From Candidatus Obscuribacter sp. (GTDB taxonomy: Bacteria; Cyanobacteriota; Vampirovibrionia; Obscuribacterales; Obscuribacteraceae): a stretch of DNA of 34,207 bases. Position numbers and translations under genes: made by a program. This document shows positions 1 through 7,888 of this stretch, in pieces. Numbering within the stretch: position 1 is the stretch's first letter; every line of letters starts with the position of its first letter. Below the pieces are notes generated by a model. It was not told the DNA's origin. It worked only from the letters and a program-made list of their open reading frames with translations, and made no database searches. The stretch spans positions 1-34,207 of the forward strand of contig JADYXQ010000148.1 in the NCBI GenBank assembly GCA_021772135.1, given 5' to 3'.

Positions 1-30
1 CAGTCAATGAATCAGTCAATGAATCAGTCA
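1..30. repeat. 12-bp tandem repeat at left window edge
   Basis: The unit CAGTCAATGAAT occurs twice and is followed by half a unit. It encodes the repeated MNQS start of the first gene and offers two in-frame ATG codons. The window begins inside this repeat, so the true copy number cannot be seen. Confidence 0.8.
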
Positions 31-474
31 AAAACTCTGGCTACTAAATTGCTTTTGCTGGTGAGCTCGCTCACCTTGCTGCTTCTGGTTACTGTCACTC
101 CAGCTTATTGCGACACCGAACCTACTCGAGTTTTCTACCAATACATCAGACAGCTCTATTACGCTACCAAACTTGCTCCAATGGCTAATTACTGGGTTAA
201 GCAAAGACGCATTCCGCTGAACGAAATGAGCGGTACAAGAGCGGCTGCCGAACTGAAAGTTATGAAAAAGGGTTATGTCTATCAACCAAAAATTTTGGTT
301 GAGGTAATGGACGGCAAAACCTGCAAGATGAAAGGTTCCGGCATCGCCTTGGACGATATCAGCGGTAGAACTGTGCCTTGCACCCTTGATGTGGTGATGT
401 ACCAGGAAGACGGTGTGTGGAAAATTCAAGTCTACACCTGGAACGCGTCATTCAGAAGAACAACGACGTTCTAA
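7..474 (+). CDS. Small exported protein of unknown function
   Basis: The 155-residue product has an N-terminal signal sequence (Lys at 9 and 14, a Leu/Val-rich core at about 15-31, cleavage probably after the Ala-Tyr-Cys stretch near 33-35), so it is exported. The mature part of about 120 residues is basic, ends in Arg/Thr, and its C-terminal segment (DVVMYQEDGVWKIQVYTW) has the alternating pattern of a beta-rich small domain, perhaps NTF2-like or lipocalin-like; I cannot assign a family. The start is uncertain: the first residues MNQSMNQS come from a 12-bp tandem repeat and the frame stays open to the left edge, so ATG 7, ATG 19 or a start outside the window are all possible. It converges on the next gene with 15 bases between stops. 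Confidence 0.7.
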   Translation: MNQSMNQSKTLATKLLLLVSSLTLLLLVTVTPAYCDTEPTRVFYQYIRQLYYATKLAPMANYWVKQRRIPLNEMSGTRAAAELKVMKKGYVYQPKILVEVMDGKTCKMKGSGIALDDISGRTVPCTLDVVMYQEDGVWKIQVYTWNASFRRTTTF

Positions 475-489
475 CTGTTTATTTTCAAG

Positions 490-1107
490 CTACTTGAGCG
501 ACAATTGGACGGCTTTGGCTTCGGCGCTGGCTTTGAGATTGGCCATAACAGTAGGCATGGCCTCACGCACTTGCTTGGTGACCAGATTTTGCGGCAACAT
601 GCCACCATCAACGTGTTTTGCATAAGTCACAAGTGTTTTATGACCTAAAGTGTCTAAAGGCTCGATTTTCCAGTAGCCTTCGTTGGCCTTGAAAGCACCA
701 CTGAGGCGGTGAAATTCAATCAATGAAGGAGAGGTTTCTTTCATTTGCAGCACATAATCGAAGTTCCAAATGCCGCCCAGACCTTTCAAGCTGAAACTGA
801 CGTCATGAGTATGATTTGCACTATTGCTAGCTACAACTTTGCTCTTCTTCAAGTTGGCGAACAATTGCGTGGCATTAGGATAATCTGTGAGCACGGCGAA
901 AACGTCAGCAGGCGAGGCCGATACTATGACTTTGCCGATATGATAAGTTTTGCCATTAACCACTTCTTCTGCTGTGGACATATCAGTACCCTTCAACTGA
1001 GCGGTGATACCGCGAGTAGTGCTCTTAGACGTTTTCGCATGAGCGTCTCCGACACTATTGCAAGCCAGAACCAGAGCCAGGGTTAGAATAGGTAGATGAC
1101 TTTTCAT
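490..1107 (-). CDS. Exported SRPBCC-fold (polyketide cyclase/Coq10-like) protein
   Basis: A 205-residue protein with a signal peptide (about 1-24, ending DAHA). The mature part has the SRPBCC/START-type helix-grip layout: a first strand (KTYHIGKVIVSAS), the family-typical segment PADVFAVLTDYPNATQLFANL at about 80-100, central strands with GIWNFDYVLQMKE, and a long C-terminal helix from about residue 175 on (LVTKQVREAMPTVMANLKASAEAKAV). The family binds hydrophobic ligands; the ligand here is unknown. The ATG start is supported by AAGGAG seven bases upstream. It is divergent from the gene at 1216 and probably acts in the periplasm or at the envelope. Fold assignment is confident, function is not. 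Confidence 0.85.
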   Translation of the reverse strand: MKSHLPILTLALVLACNSVGDAHAKTSKSTTRGITAQLKGTDMSTAEEVVNGKTYHIGKVIVSASPADVFAVLTDYPNATQLFANLKKSKVVASNSANHTHDVSFSLKGLGGIWNFDYVLQMKETSPSLIEFHRLSGAFKANEGYWKIEPLDTLGHKTLVTYAKHVDGGMLPQNLVTKQVREAMPTVMANLKASAEAKAVQLSLK

Positions 1108-1215
1108 TGTGAGCTCCTTGGTTGCATGAACCTAGTGACGCGCAGCGAGACAGACTGTTCCCGAAAAGAAGAGCAAGCATAGTAGTAGAATACGGTAGCA
1201 AATGATGAGGTTATA

Positions 1216-2004
1216 GTGAAAGTAAAGCGACAGTGCGGCTTCAAAGCGGTTGTACTGTGCTTTTCAGCAATAAGCTTTTTCACTCTGCCAGCCCAGGCTC
1301 AGGGATACTTCAATGATCCGTCTAATAAACCTGAACCCGTTTCCCAGGGTGTGGATTTATCAGGCGACCATCAACTTTACATAGATCGGCAAGGGGGTTC
1401 AGCGTTCGTTGGTTACAGACCGATGCGCGGTTATCAGACCTTTTCTTCGCTTATTGGCGGTATTCCTTATGTTCCACATGTTCCCAGAGTAGGCGTGGCT
1501 GGTTTTGGCCTGCCCAGCTTCGGAATCCCGGGAGTTCCCAGCATCCCTGGTTTAGGCACCTTATCCAGCCTCGGCCGTGGTCGGCTTCCATTTGTTGGTT
1601 CAAATTCGTGGAGTGGGTCCAGTTACGGCCTGGGTAACGGCTCCGGCTTCGGCGGTTATGGCTACTTAAATGGCTACGGGTCTAGTTCTGGTTTTGGTTA
1701 TGGCTTCGCCAACTCGCCAATTAACCGTATCTCCAATCAACCAGTTTTTATCCCTTCTGGCCCCAGTAAGGCCGCCGGCAGTTATTACAATGCCCCCACC
1801 CCTGATGCAACCGCCGCCGGCAATTACTACACCAGTACAAGCCCGGCGCCTGCATACACGCCGCCTCCAAGGTCTTACGACTACAAACCAGCCAGTGGCT
1901 TCAACAGCGGCACTAACCTCCTTAAGCCGCAGAAAAACTACTGGGGTGGGTCCGCCAGCCCTTATCCGAAAGACCTCAACAGCACCCCCTGGTCTAACAA
2001 ATAA
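1216..2004 (+). CDS. Exported Gly/Ser/Tyr/Pro-rich low-complexity protein
   Basis: A 262-residue protein from a GTG start with GAGG five bases upstream. The N-terminus (MKVKRQ, then a hydrophobic core, then LPAQAQ) is a signal peptide. About residues 75-115 are rich in Gly-Ile/Val-Pro turns, 125-165 in Gly-Tyr-Gly-Ser with repeated GYG and GFG, and 190-262 in Tyr, Pro, Ser and Ala with recurring NYYT and SYYN motifs. No enzymatic motif is visible. The composition suggests a disordered or self-associating surface protein, like the two other low-complexity exported proteins at 12511 and 13585. No family can be named. Confidence 0.75.
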   Translation: MKVKRQCGFKAVVLCFSAISFFTLPAQAQGYFNDPSNKPEPVSQGVDLSGDHQLYIDRQGGSAFVGYRPMRGYQTFSSLIGGIPYVPHVPRVGVAGFGLPSFGIPGVPSIPGLGTLSSLGRGRLPFVGSNSWSGSSYGLGNGSGFGGYGYLNGYGSSSGFGYGFANSPINRISNQPVFIPSGPSKAAGSYYNAPTPDATAAGNYYTSTSPAPAYTPPPRSYDYKPASGFNSGTNLLKPQKNYWGGSASPYPKDLNSTPWSNK

Positions 2005-2030
2005 GTTTTAAATTGCTTGAAAAACAGATA

Positions 2031-2060
2031 AATCGGCTCCTGGAGCGCCTTGGGCCGATT
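2031..2060 (+). terminator. Hairpin downstream of 1216-2004, possible terminator
   Basis: AATCGGC (2031-2037) pairs perfectly with GCCGATT (2054-2060) across a 16-base loop, 27 bases after the stop. The flank is AT-rich but has no clear T-run, so it may be a weak or factor-dependent terminator, or simply a leader structure of the next gene. Confidence 0.35.
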
Positions 2061-2130
2061 ATTAATCTCTTGATCCGTTACAAGTGGCCACAGGAGCATC
2101 ACAACGTCGGCCGGGACTTGACACGCTGGG

Positions 2131-2136
2131 TATAAT
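2131..2136 (+). promoter_or_regulatory. Probable -10 box of relA/spoT
   Basis: A perfect TATAAT lies 27 bases before the relA/spoT ATG, in a spacer with no other gene. A perfect TTGACA (2118-2123) sits only seven bases upstream, too close to be its -35 element, and no good hexamer is present at 17 bases. The -10 call rests on sequence match and position only. Confidence 0.45.
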
Positions 2137-2163
2137 TAATATTCACCCCTATAAGCAGAAGCG

Positions 2164-4581
2164 ATGAAAGATCAGATCGGTCAGCCCTTATTTGACATTT
2201 TAGAAAGACAGGGTCGTCCGGCAGAAGAGATCGCGATCGCTCATAAAGCTTACGACTTTGCCTTTGCCAGTCACGATGGCCAGATGCGCAAATCGAACGA
2301 TCCGTACATTATCCACCCGGTAGAGGTGGCATGCATTCTTGCTGATATTAATGCCGACATCGATACCGTCTCATCATGCCTGCTCCACGATGTGCTTGAA
2401 GACTGTGATGTAAAGCCAAAAGAAATTGAAGATCGCTTCGGCGTCGACACTAGAAAAATTGTAGAAGGTGTGACCAAGCTCGGCAAATTCAGCTTCAGCT
2501 CGAAAGAAGAGCGACAGGCCGAGAATTTCCGCAAATTGCTTGTAGCAATGGCCGAAGATGTGCGTGTAGTTCTAGTGAAACTGGCTGACCGTCTGCATAA
2601 TATGCGCACCATGGAGCACATGGCGCCGCACAAGCAAGCGGAAAAAGCCAAAGAAACTTTAGAAATTTTTGCTCCTCTGGCTAACCGCTTCGGTCTGGGT
2701 AAAATGAAGTGGGAGCTGGAAGACCTGGGACTGCGCTATCTGCACCAGGACGAATATTTAGAAATTGAACGACTTGTGGAAGATAGTCGCGAAGATCGCG
2801 CCGAACATCTCGAGCAGGTGGTGGCAAAACTGAGAGCAGACCTTGACAGCCGCGGCATTCAAGCAGATATCATCGGCCGGCCAAAACACTTCTTTGGCAT
2901 CTGGCGCAAAATGAAAAGCCAGCAAAAAGCTTTTCAGGAACTCTACGATGTACTGGCTGTGCGGGTTATCATCAATAGCAATGCCGACAAAAATTTCTGC
3001 GAATTAGAATCTGACCCTGATACGCAAAAATGCTATGAAGTTATGGGTACTGTGCACTCAATCTTTAAGCCCATCCCAGGCCGCTTTAAAGATTATATCG
3101 CTATGCCTAAGTTCAACAGCTACCAGTCTTTGCACACCGCAGTAATCGGCCCCAAAGGCAAACCGGTAGAAATTCAGATTCGCACCAAGCGTATGCACCA
3201 TATTGCCGAGTATGGTATCGCCGCTCACTGGGCCTATAAAGAAGCAGGCGAAGCGGTCAAAGCCGACGGCTCCTCCGATAAAAAGCTAGCCTGGTTGCGG
3301 CAACTGGTTGATTGGCAACAAGATCTTAAAGACTCGGGCGAGTACATCGAAGAAGTGAAGATGGACCTCTTCGCTGATGAAGTGTTCGTCTTCAGCCCGC
3401 GTGGCGATGTGCTCGATTTACCCAATGGCTCTTGCCCTATTGATTTCGCCTATCGTGTGCACACTGATGTTGGCCACCGCTGCGTAGGCGCCCGCATTAA
3501 TGAACGCATTGTGCCGCTCAACACCATCATGAAAAACGGCGACATCGTCGAAATTCTCACGAGTAAGAACGGTCAACCTAAAATGGACTGGCTCAATTTT
3601 GCTAAAACTCACGGCGCCAAAAACCGCATTCGGCAGTGGTTCAAGAAGCACCACCGCGAAGAACACATTCAGCAAGGCCGGCAGATGCTCGAAGCTGAGC
3701 TTGGTAAAGGTAACCTGGACGAGTTTCTCAAATCAGACAAATTGCAAGAAGCCGGAAGACGGCTCAACATCTCCGATCCGCAAGACATTCTGGCCGCAGT
3801 TGGCTATGGCGATCTTTCAGTTGCCCAGGTCGTCAATCGTATTCGCGAAGTAGACAATGCTGAGAAAATCGCCCTCAAAGGCTACACCATTCCGCAAATG
3901 GTGCCTGGCAAACCAAGCAACATATCCAGTCTGGGCGGGCTTCTTCATCACCTGGCAAAATGTTGCCAGCCGGTGCCGGGCGAAGAAATTGCCGGGGTAG
4001 TTTCGCGCGGCAGCGGCATAGCCGTGCATAGAGCCGATTGCAACATGCTGGCCAAAATCGAAGAAGGACGGCGCATGGCCGTTGACTGGTCGATAGAGCG
4101 TAATACCCAGTATCCAGCCGGTCTGCAGATTGAATGCCTAGATAGAGTTGGTATCGCCGGCGATATCTTGAAAAAAGTCTCGGATCACAAAGTCAATTTG
4201 CGAGACTTACGTGTCGATACGCACCGTGACAAGAAAACCGCCACTATTTTTCTCATTCTCGATGTTCTCGATATCGACCAGCTGGCACGCGTTTCACAAG
4301 CCATATCACAAATTTCAGACGTCATTCGCGTCCACCGCAAAGATCACCGCAAACGTGTGACCGGCGCCAACCCGCTGCCGCGTGTCAATGGCATCAAGAG
4401 CATCAAAGCCAACGCCAACCCCAAAGAAAGCTTGAAGGGCACAGGCAAAAATGCCGATGCAACTGCCACTAGTAATGGAAACGGAAGTGGCTCTTCCAAC
4501 AATGGCACTACAGCCAGTAAGAAAGCGGCTGCGGCACGCCCTAAATCAAGCACTACAGCCAAGAAGAAAAAGAGTAAATAA
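2164..4581 (+). CDS. relA/spoT: Bifunctional (p)ppGpp synthetase/hydrolase, RelA/SpoT family
   Basis: At 805 residues this is a full-length long RSH enzyme that makes and degrades the stringent-response alarmone. The HD hydrolase domain (about 25-190) keeps HP at 51-52, HDVLED at 75-80 and LADRLHNMR at 140-148. The synthetase domain (about 235-365) carries RFKD at 307-310, the basic RxKD form typical of bifunctional enzymes rather than the acidic form of RelA-only enzymes, plus SYQSLHT at 319-325 and EIQIRT. A TGS domain follows (about 405-465), then the Cys/His region (CC at 600-601, His622, Cys626) and an ACT domain (about 655-725). The last 80 residues are an unusual low-complexity tail rich in Lys, Ser, Asn and Ala. 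The gene lies three bases upstream of rdgB, so the two are probably co-transcribed. Confidence 0.97.
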   Translation: MKDQIGQPLFDILERQGRPAEEIAIAHKAYDFAFASHDGQMRKSNDPYIIHPVEVACILADINADIDTVSSCLLHDVLEDCDVKPKEIEDRFGVDTRKIVEGVTKLGKFSFSSKEERQAENFRKLLVAMAEDVRVVLVKLADRLHNMRTMEHMAPHKQAEKAKETLEIFAPLANRFGLGKMKWELEDLGLRYLHQDEYLEIERLVEDSREDRAEHLEQVVAKLRADLDSRGIQADIIGRPKHFFGIWRKMKSQQKAFQELYDVLAVRVIINSNADKNFCELESDPDTQKCYEVMGTVHSIFKPIPGRFKDYIAMPKFNSYQSLHTAVIGPKGKPVEIQIRTKRMHHIAEYGIAAHWAYKEAGEAVKADGSSDKKLAWLRQLVDWQQDLKDSGEYIEEVKMDLFADEVFVFSPRGDVLDLPNGSCPIDFAYRVHTDVGHRCVGARINERIVPLNTIMKNGDIVEILTSKNGQPKMDWLNFAKTHGAKNRIRQWFKKHHREEHIQQGRQMLEAELGKGNLDEFLKSDKLQEAGRRLNISDPQDILAAVGYGDLSVAQVVNRIREVDNAEKIALKGYTIPQMVPGKPSNISSLGGLLHHLAKCCQPVPGEEIAGVVSRGSGIAVHRADCNMLAKIEEGRRMAVDWSIERNTQYPAGLQIECLDRVGIAGDILKKVSDHKVNLRDLRVDTHRDKKTATIFLILDVLDIDQLARVSQAISQISDVIRVHRKDHRKRVTGANPLPRVNGIKSIKANANPKESLKGTGKNADATATSNGNGSGSSNNGTTASKKAAAARPKSSTTAKKKKSK

Positions 4582-4584
4582 GCA

Positions 4585-5178
4585 ATGAAAGTAGTGCTAG
4601 CCACCAGCAATCCCGGTAAGCTAGCCGAATTCAAGGCGCTGAGCACACAAGCTCCCGACCTTGATCTCATTCTTGCACCACCAGGATTCAACCCGGAAGA
4701 GACCGGCGCCACTTTTATCGAGAACGCCTTAATTAAAGCCAGAGCAGCAGCTGCTCTCTGTCATTTGCCGGCTATTGCCGATGATTCAGGCCTGACGGTA
4801 GAAGCAATGGACGGCAGGCCGGGAATTCACTCGGCCAGATATTGCGAAGGCAGTGATGGCGACCGGCGCAAAAAACTTTTGCTTGAATTGAAAAACGTAC
4901 CAGCCGGCAAGCGTCAGGCGGCTTTTGTCTGCGCCATCGCGCTAGTGGACAGTGAAGGTAAAGTGCTTTTCACCTGTGAGGAGAAATGGCAAGGCTCAAT
5001 CAGTACTGAAGAGCATGGCACTCATGGTTTTGGTTTTGACTCGCTCTTCATTCCCCTGAATGATTCGCAAACCTCCGCCCAGCTTGAGCCTTCGGTTAAG
5101 AACCAACGTTCACATCGTGGCCAGGCCTGGAGTAGGTTCCTTAATCATCTAGCAACACAAATTAGTCGCAAAGCTTGA
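4585..5178 (+). CDS. rdgB: Non-canonical purine NTP pyrophosphatase (RdgB/HAM1)
   Basis: This 197-residue protein matches the usual length of the HAM1/RdgB family, which hydrolyses dITP, ITP and XTP to monophosphates and keeps deaminated purines out of nucleic acids. Family hallmarks are all present: ATSNPGKLAEF near the N-terminus (phosphate and base binding), IADDSGLTVEAMDGRPG at about 65-81 with the catalytic acidic pair, GFGFDSLF at about 150-157, and SHRGQAW near the C-terminus. The ATG is three bases after the relA/spoT stop, consistent with translational coupling in a nucleotide-metabolism operon. The enzyme is cytoplasmic. No oddities seen. Confidence 0.95.
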   Translation: MKVVLATSNPGKLAEFKALSTQAPDLDLILAPPGFNPEETGATFIENALIKARAAAALCHLPAIADDSGLTVEAMDGRPGIHSARYCEGSDGDRRKKLLLELKNVPAGKRQAAFVCAIALVDSEGKVLFTCEEKWQGSISTEEHGTHGFGFDSLFIPLNDSQTSAQLEPSVKNQRSHRGQAWSRFLNHLATQISRKA

Positions 5179-5234
5179 GCAACAAGGCCACTGGTACCTG
5201 CTCGCGGACAATCAAAAGACTTCTCGAAAAAAAC

Positions 5235-5264
5235 TTCATGTGGCGATGAGACAGGCTACATGAA
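5235..5264 (+). promoter_or_regulatory. Hairpin in the rdgB-5330 spacer
   Basis: TTCATGT (5235-5241) pairs perfectly with ACATGAA (5258-5264) across a 16-base loop, preceded by a run of A. It could belong to the leader of the small gene at 5330, or act as a weak terminator read from the opposite strand, because the run of A gives U on that transcript. Confidence 0.3.
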
Positions 5265-5329
5265 AATCTGGTTCACAAGAGCTAAGCTGTCATTGTTATC
5301 TGGCCAACAGATTTAACAAGGAGTCGCTG

Positions 5330-5566
5330 GTGTCGGAATTCGCTTTTAACGGCAGTGCTGGTATCTATTCAAAGCCCGGGCATTCACAGGCCCTGGGTTC
5401 GCTGCAAACTGCTGTGTCGGCTGCTGCCACGTCTGCTGCGTCCTATAGTCAGGGTGAAGAAGAATCTGAGTCGGCAAACAGCCCTTTTGGTGAAAGACAG
5501 CTAGAGCTACTTCTCTGGCTTTCCAATTTAGAGCTACGCCTGCCACCATACGGTGACCTTAACTAA
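5330..5566 (+). CDS. Small protein of unknown function
   Basis: A 78-residue protein from a GTG start preceded at six bases by a perfect AAGGAG (5318-5323), which is the main argument that it is real. There is no signal peptide or membrane segment. Residues 24-42 are Ala/Ser/Thr-rich, 43-50 acidic (GEEESESA), and the C-terminal third (ERQLELLLWLSNLELRL) looks like an amphipathic helix that could mediate protein contacts. No family recognised. It ends immediately next to the stop of the convergent TPR gene. Confidence 0.6.
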   Translation: MSEFAFNGSAGIYSKPGHSQALGSLQTAVSAAATSAASYSQGEEESESANSPFGERQLELLLWLSNLELRLPPYGDLN

Positions 5567-6697
5567 TTACTGACCTGTCGCTTGATTTTCGCTGTCGCTT
5601 GTTTTCTGATTCTGCATTTTCAGATCCTGCATTTTCAGATCTTCCATGCGATGCTTAATGCCCACTGAGAGCGGATGTTCACGGCCTAAAGTCTTTTCGG
5701 CAATTTCAAAAGACTCCGCACTTTTTTCAAGAGCCAGCTCAGTCTTTCCCTGGCGCGTATAAAGATCCGCCAGATTATCCAGACAAATCGCCACATCTGG
5801 ATGCCTTCCGCCTAAAGTTTCTCGAAATGTCTCAAGGGCTTTGAGCTGCAAATCTTCCGCTTCTTTGAGCTTGCCTTCTTTGACATAAAAACCGGCCAGG
5901 TTATCGAGCGCGGTAGCCACTGCCGGATGACGGTCGCCATAATTTTTTCGCATGATTGCTAGCGAACGTTCATACAAAGGTTGAGCTTTCACGCCCTGAT
6001 TCAGTTCTCGATAGCTTTCCGCAAGATTACCGAGACCAATTGCCAGGTCAGCGTTATCGGCGCCTAATTTCTTTTCGTAGATTGCCGTGGCTTTGAGTTG
6101 CACAGTCACAGCGGCTTTGTAGTCACCCTGCCTCTGATAAAGCACAGCCAGATTGTCATAAACCGTTGCTACTTCAACAGATTCATCACCGCGCACTTCG
6201 GTCAAAATCGCCAAAGCGCCCTCATACAGCGGTTTTGCTTCGCCACACTTACCTTGATCTTTCAATATTCCAGCTAGATTGCTCAATTCGACGGCAAAAC
6301 CAAAATTGTCTTTTAAGCCATTTTCACGAATCAGTTCCAGTGACTTGCGTGAGGCCTTTTCAGCCAATTCGAAGTTGCCCTGAGCTTTATAAAGTTGACC
6401 AAGATTGCTCTGACTGACAGCAACCCGAGAGTCTTTGCGGCCAAATTTTTCCGCCGCATCCAGTGCTGCGCGAAATGCGGTCTGGGCGCCAATCAAATCA
6501 CCGGCAGATAGGGCCTTCTGCCCTGCTTGTGTGGTATCTTGCCAGGCACTGTGCTGCTTTTCGCCTTCCGTATAGCCATCTTTTTTCAGAGCATCAAGCA
6601 AAATCGGGCGGCTGACATCGTTTGCCTGTGCTGCGTCAGCACTGACAACGGTCATGGCAATTAAACATAGGCTCGTATAAATGAGCCGGATGCGCAT
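5567..6697 (-). CDS. Exported tetratricopeptide repeat protein (kinesin-light-chain type)
   Basis: The product is 376 residues from the chosen ATG at 6697; an in-frame TTG at 6751 would add 18 residues ahead of the signal peptide and is less likely. A signal peptide (MRIRLIYTSLCLIAMTVVSA) is followed by at least six repeats of about 42 residues with the kinesin-light-chain TPR signature, for example DNLAVLYQRQGDYKAA, ADLAIGLGNLAESYRELN and DNLAGFYVKEGKLKEAE. Such repeats form a helical solenoid for protein binding; the partner is unknown. The C-terminus is polar and carries a short duplication (MEDLKMQDLKMQ). Its position 105 bases behind the PepSY gene on the same strand suggests joint transcription. 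Confidence 0.88.
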   Translation of the reverse strand: MRIRLIYTSLCLIAMTVVSADAAQANDVSRPILLDALKKDGYTEGEKQHSAWQDTTQAGQKALSAGDLIGAQTAFRAALDAAEKFGRKDSRVAVSQSNLGQLYKAQGNFELAEKASRKSLELIRENGLKDNFGFAVELSNLAGILKDQGKCGEAKPLYEGALAILTEVRGDESVEVATVYDNLAVLYQRQGDYKAAVTVQLKATAIYEKKLGADNADLAIGLGNLAESYRELNQGVKAQPLYERSLAIMRKNYGDRHPAVATALDNLAGFYVKEGKLKEAEDLQLKALETFRETLGGRHPDVAICLDNLADLYTRQGKTELALEKSAESFEIAEKTLGREHPLSVGIKHRMEDLKMQDLKMQNQKTSDSENQATGQ

Positions 6698-6802
6698 AAG
6701 CCTGCCCCGGGAAAAGTTCTTCCCTAAGCATAACGAAAATTGCCGCAGCAAAAAAGCTCTTTCAAGCAGATTGAAATAAGTGTTTAATCGGCGCGGTTAA
6801 AT

Positions 6803-7105
6803 CTATTTGTGTTTGTCGTTTTTGACAATATCACCAGATTTGGCATCGATCTCCATATGGATATGCCATCTGTCTTGTCTGAGCTCAATGTCCCAGACGA
6901 GAGGCAGATCATCGCCGTCCAGCTTAATCTCTTTCACCGTAGCGCCGGCGTATTTTTCCAGAGCAATACTTTCAGCTTTTTCGCAATTGATAGTGGCTCG
7001 CTTAGTCAAACTGCCGTCATCCGCAAGTGCTGGTGAAATAGCAATTGCGGTAACCAGTGTTGCCAGACAGAAAGAGGCTGAAAAAATATTCTTGATACAG
7101 GCCAT
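6803..7105 (-). CDS. Exported PepSY-domain protein
   Basis: A 100-residue protein with a signal peptide (1-28, ending SPALA). The mature part is a single PepSY domain: a helix CEKAESIALEKYAG, then strands VKEIKLDG, WDIELR, WHIHMEIDAKSGDIV. PepSY domains occur as propeptide-type protease inhibitors or as small periplasmic modules of unknown use; a lone domain like this cannot be assigned a target. The ATG has GGAG nine bases upstream. It is followed on the same strand by the exported TPR protein. Confidence 0.87.
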   Translation of the reverse strand: MACIKNIFSASFCLATLVTAIAISPALADDGSLTKRATINCEKAESIALEKYAGATVKEIKLDGDDLPLVWDIELRQDRWHIHMEIDAKSGDIVKNDKHK

Positions 7106-7162
7106 TGGTAAAACTCCAAGCAGGTACCGTGCAGTTATACCAATTGCTCGAAATTATTTCCT

Positions 7163-7696
7163 TTAACCGAGAGCGCGTCTTTTTTCTTTTCTCGGTTGTT
7201 TTGGTATATTCGGCGCTTCAGGCATATTCGGAGCCGCTGCACCAGTTACTGTCCTGGCTGGGAAGCCCGGTGAGCCGACCGAATTATTCCTGGCATAACT
7301 TGCACTCTTCAGCCTTCGTAGAGTGCGGTTAGCTCGATCGCAAACATAGGGATTGCCGTCATAAAGCAAAGCCTCAAGAATTTCTTCGGGGCAATTGGCG
7401 TCCTCTGCCAGGACAAAGCGCACAGTAGGATTTTCGTCTTTTGATAAGAGTTCAAGTATGTCCATGTGACGGGCAGGATGGCTGCCTAAAGCGCAACGCA
7501 CTTCATAATCGTTGTCACCCATGAGCTTAAGTAGTAAGTTTTTTTCAGTATTGGGGTTTTCAGCGACTCTAGCTCTAACTTGCGGAAGGTCGTGTTCCGC
7601 CAATTGGCAGAGACGCTCCTGCACGATTTCTAATGATCCGGCCTCAAGGTAATCTTGCATCACCTGAGGGTGCCGATGATCGACTTTGTCGTTCAT
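7163..7696 (-). CDS. Leucine-rich-repeat-variant / HEAT-like repeat protein
   Basis: A 177-residue cytoplasmic protein without signal peptide. Residues about 35-125 contain consecutive repeats of 23-25 residues of the LRV/HEAT-like kind: VRARVAENPNTEKNLLLKLM, VRCALGSHPARHMDILELLS, VRFVLAEDANCPEEILEALL, each with V-R-x-x-[VL]-A and a Pro/Asn turn. Such solenoids bind proteins; no iron-sulfur Cys cluster of the original LRV proteins is visible. The last 45 residues are Pro/Ala-rich and end in a basic stretch (KQPRKEKRRALG). The ATG has AAGGAG eight bases upstream. The gene is divergent from the PDZ protein gene at 7889. Confidence 0.82.
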   Translation of the reverse strand: MNDKVDHRHPQVMQDYLEAGSLEIVQERLCQLAEHDLPQVRARVAENPNTEKNLLLKLMGDNDYEVRCALGSHPARHMDILELLSKDENPTVRFVLAEDANCPEEILEALLYDGNPYVCDRANRTLRRLKSASYARNNSVGSPGFPARTVTGAAAPNMPEAPNIPKQPRKEKRRALG

Positions 7697-7781
7697 AATT
7701 AGGCTCCTTTTTTCGGCGTACGCTTAAGCTGGTACGCGCCTGACTAGAGTCGGAATTTAAGTGTCGTTTGTTCCATATTAA

Positions 7782-7816
7782 TTGGCAAAATTGGCCATTT
7801 AAGCCATTTTCGCCAA
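7782..7816. promoter_or_regulatory. Long imperfect inverted repeat in divergent spacer
   Basis: TTGGCAAAATTGGC (7782-7795) matches the complement of GCCATTTTCGCCAA (7803-7816) at 12 of 14 positions, around a seven-base loop. It lies in the 192-bp spacer between the divergent genes at 7163 and 7889, about 70 bases before the latter. It may be an operator or a leader hairpin. A second short pair, GCGTAC (7716-7721) with GTACGC (7732-7737), lies nearer the minus-strand gene. Confidence 0.45.
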
Positions 7817-7888
7817 TATATGCAAGCTATATGTTTGAATCAATACCGCCTGTGGAACGTGATTTAGGGTTGTATCGAGGTCTTTGCA

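Noticed and set aside
2118..2136. Perfect TTGACA and TATAAT as a sigma-70 promoter
   Set aside because: They are only seven bases apart, so they cannot be paired elements. Only the TATAAT is kept as a possible -10.
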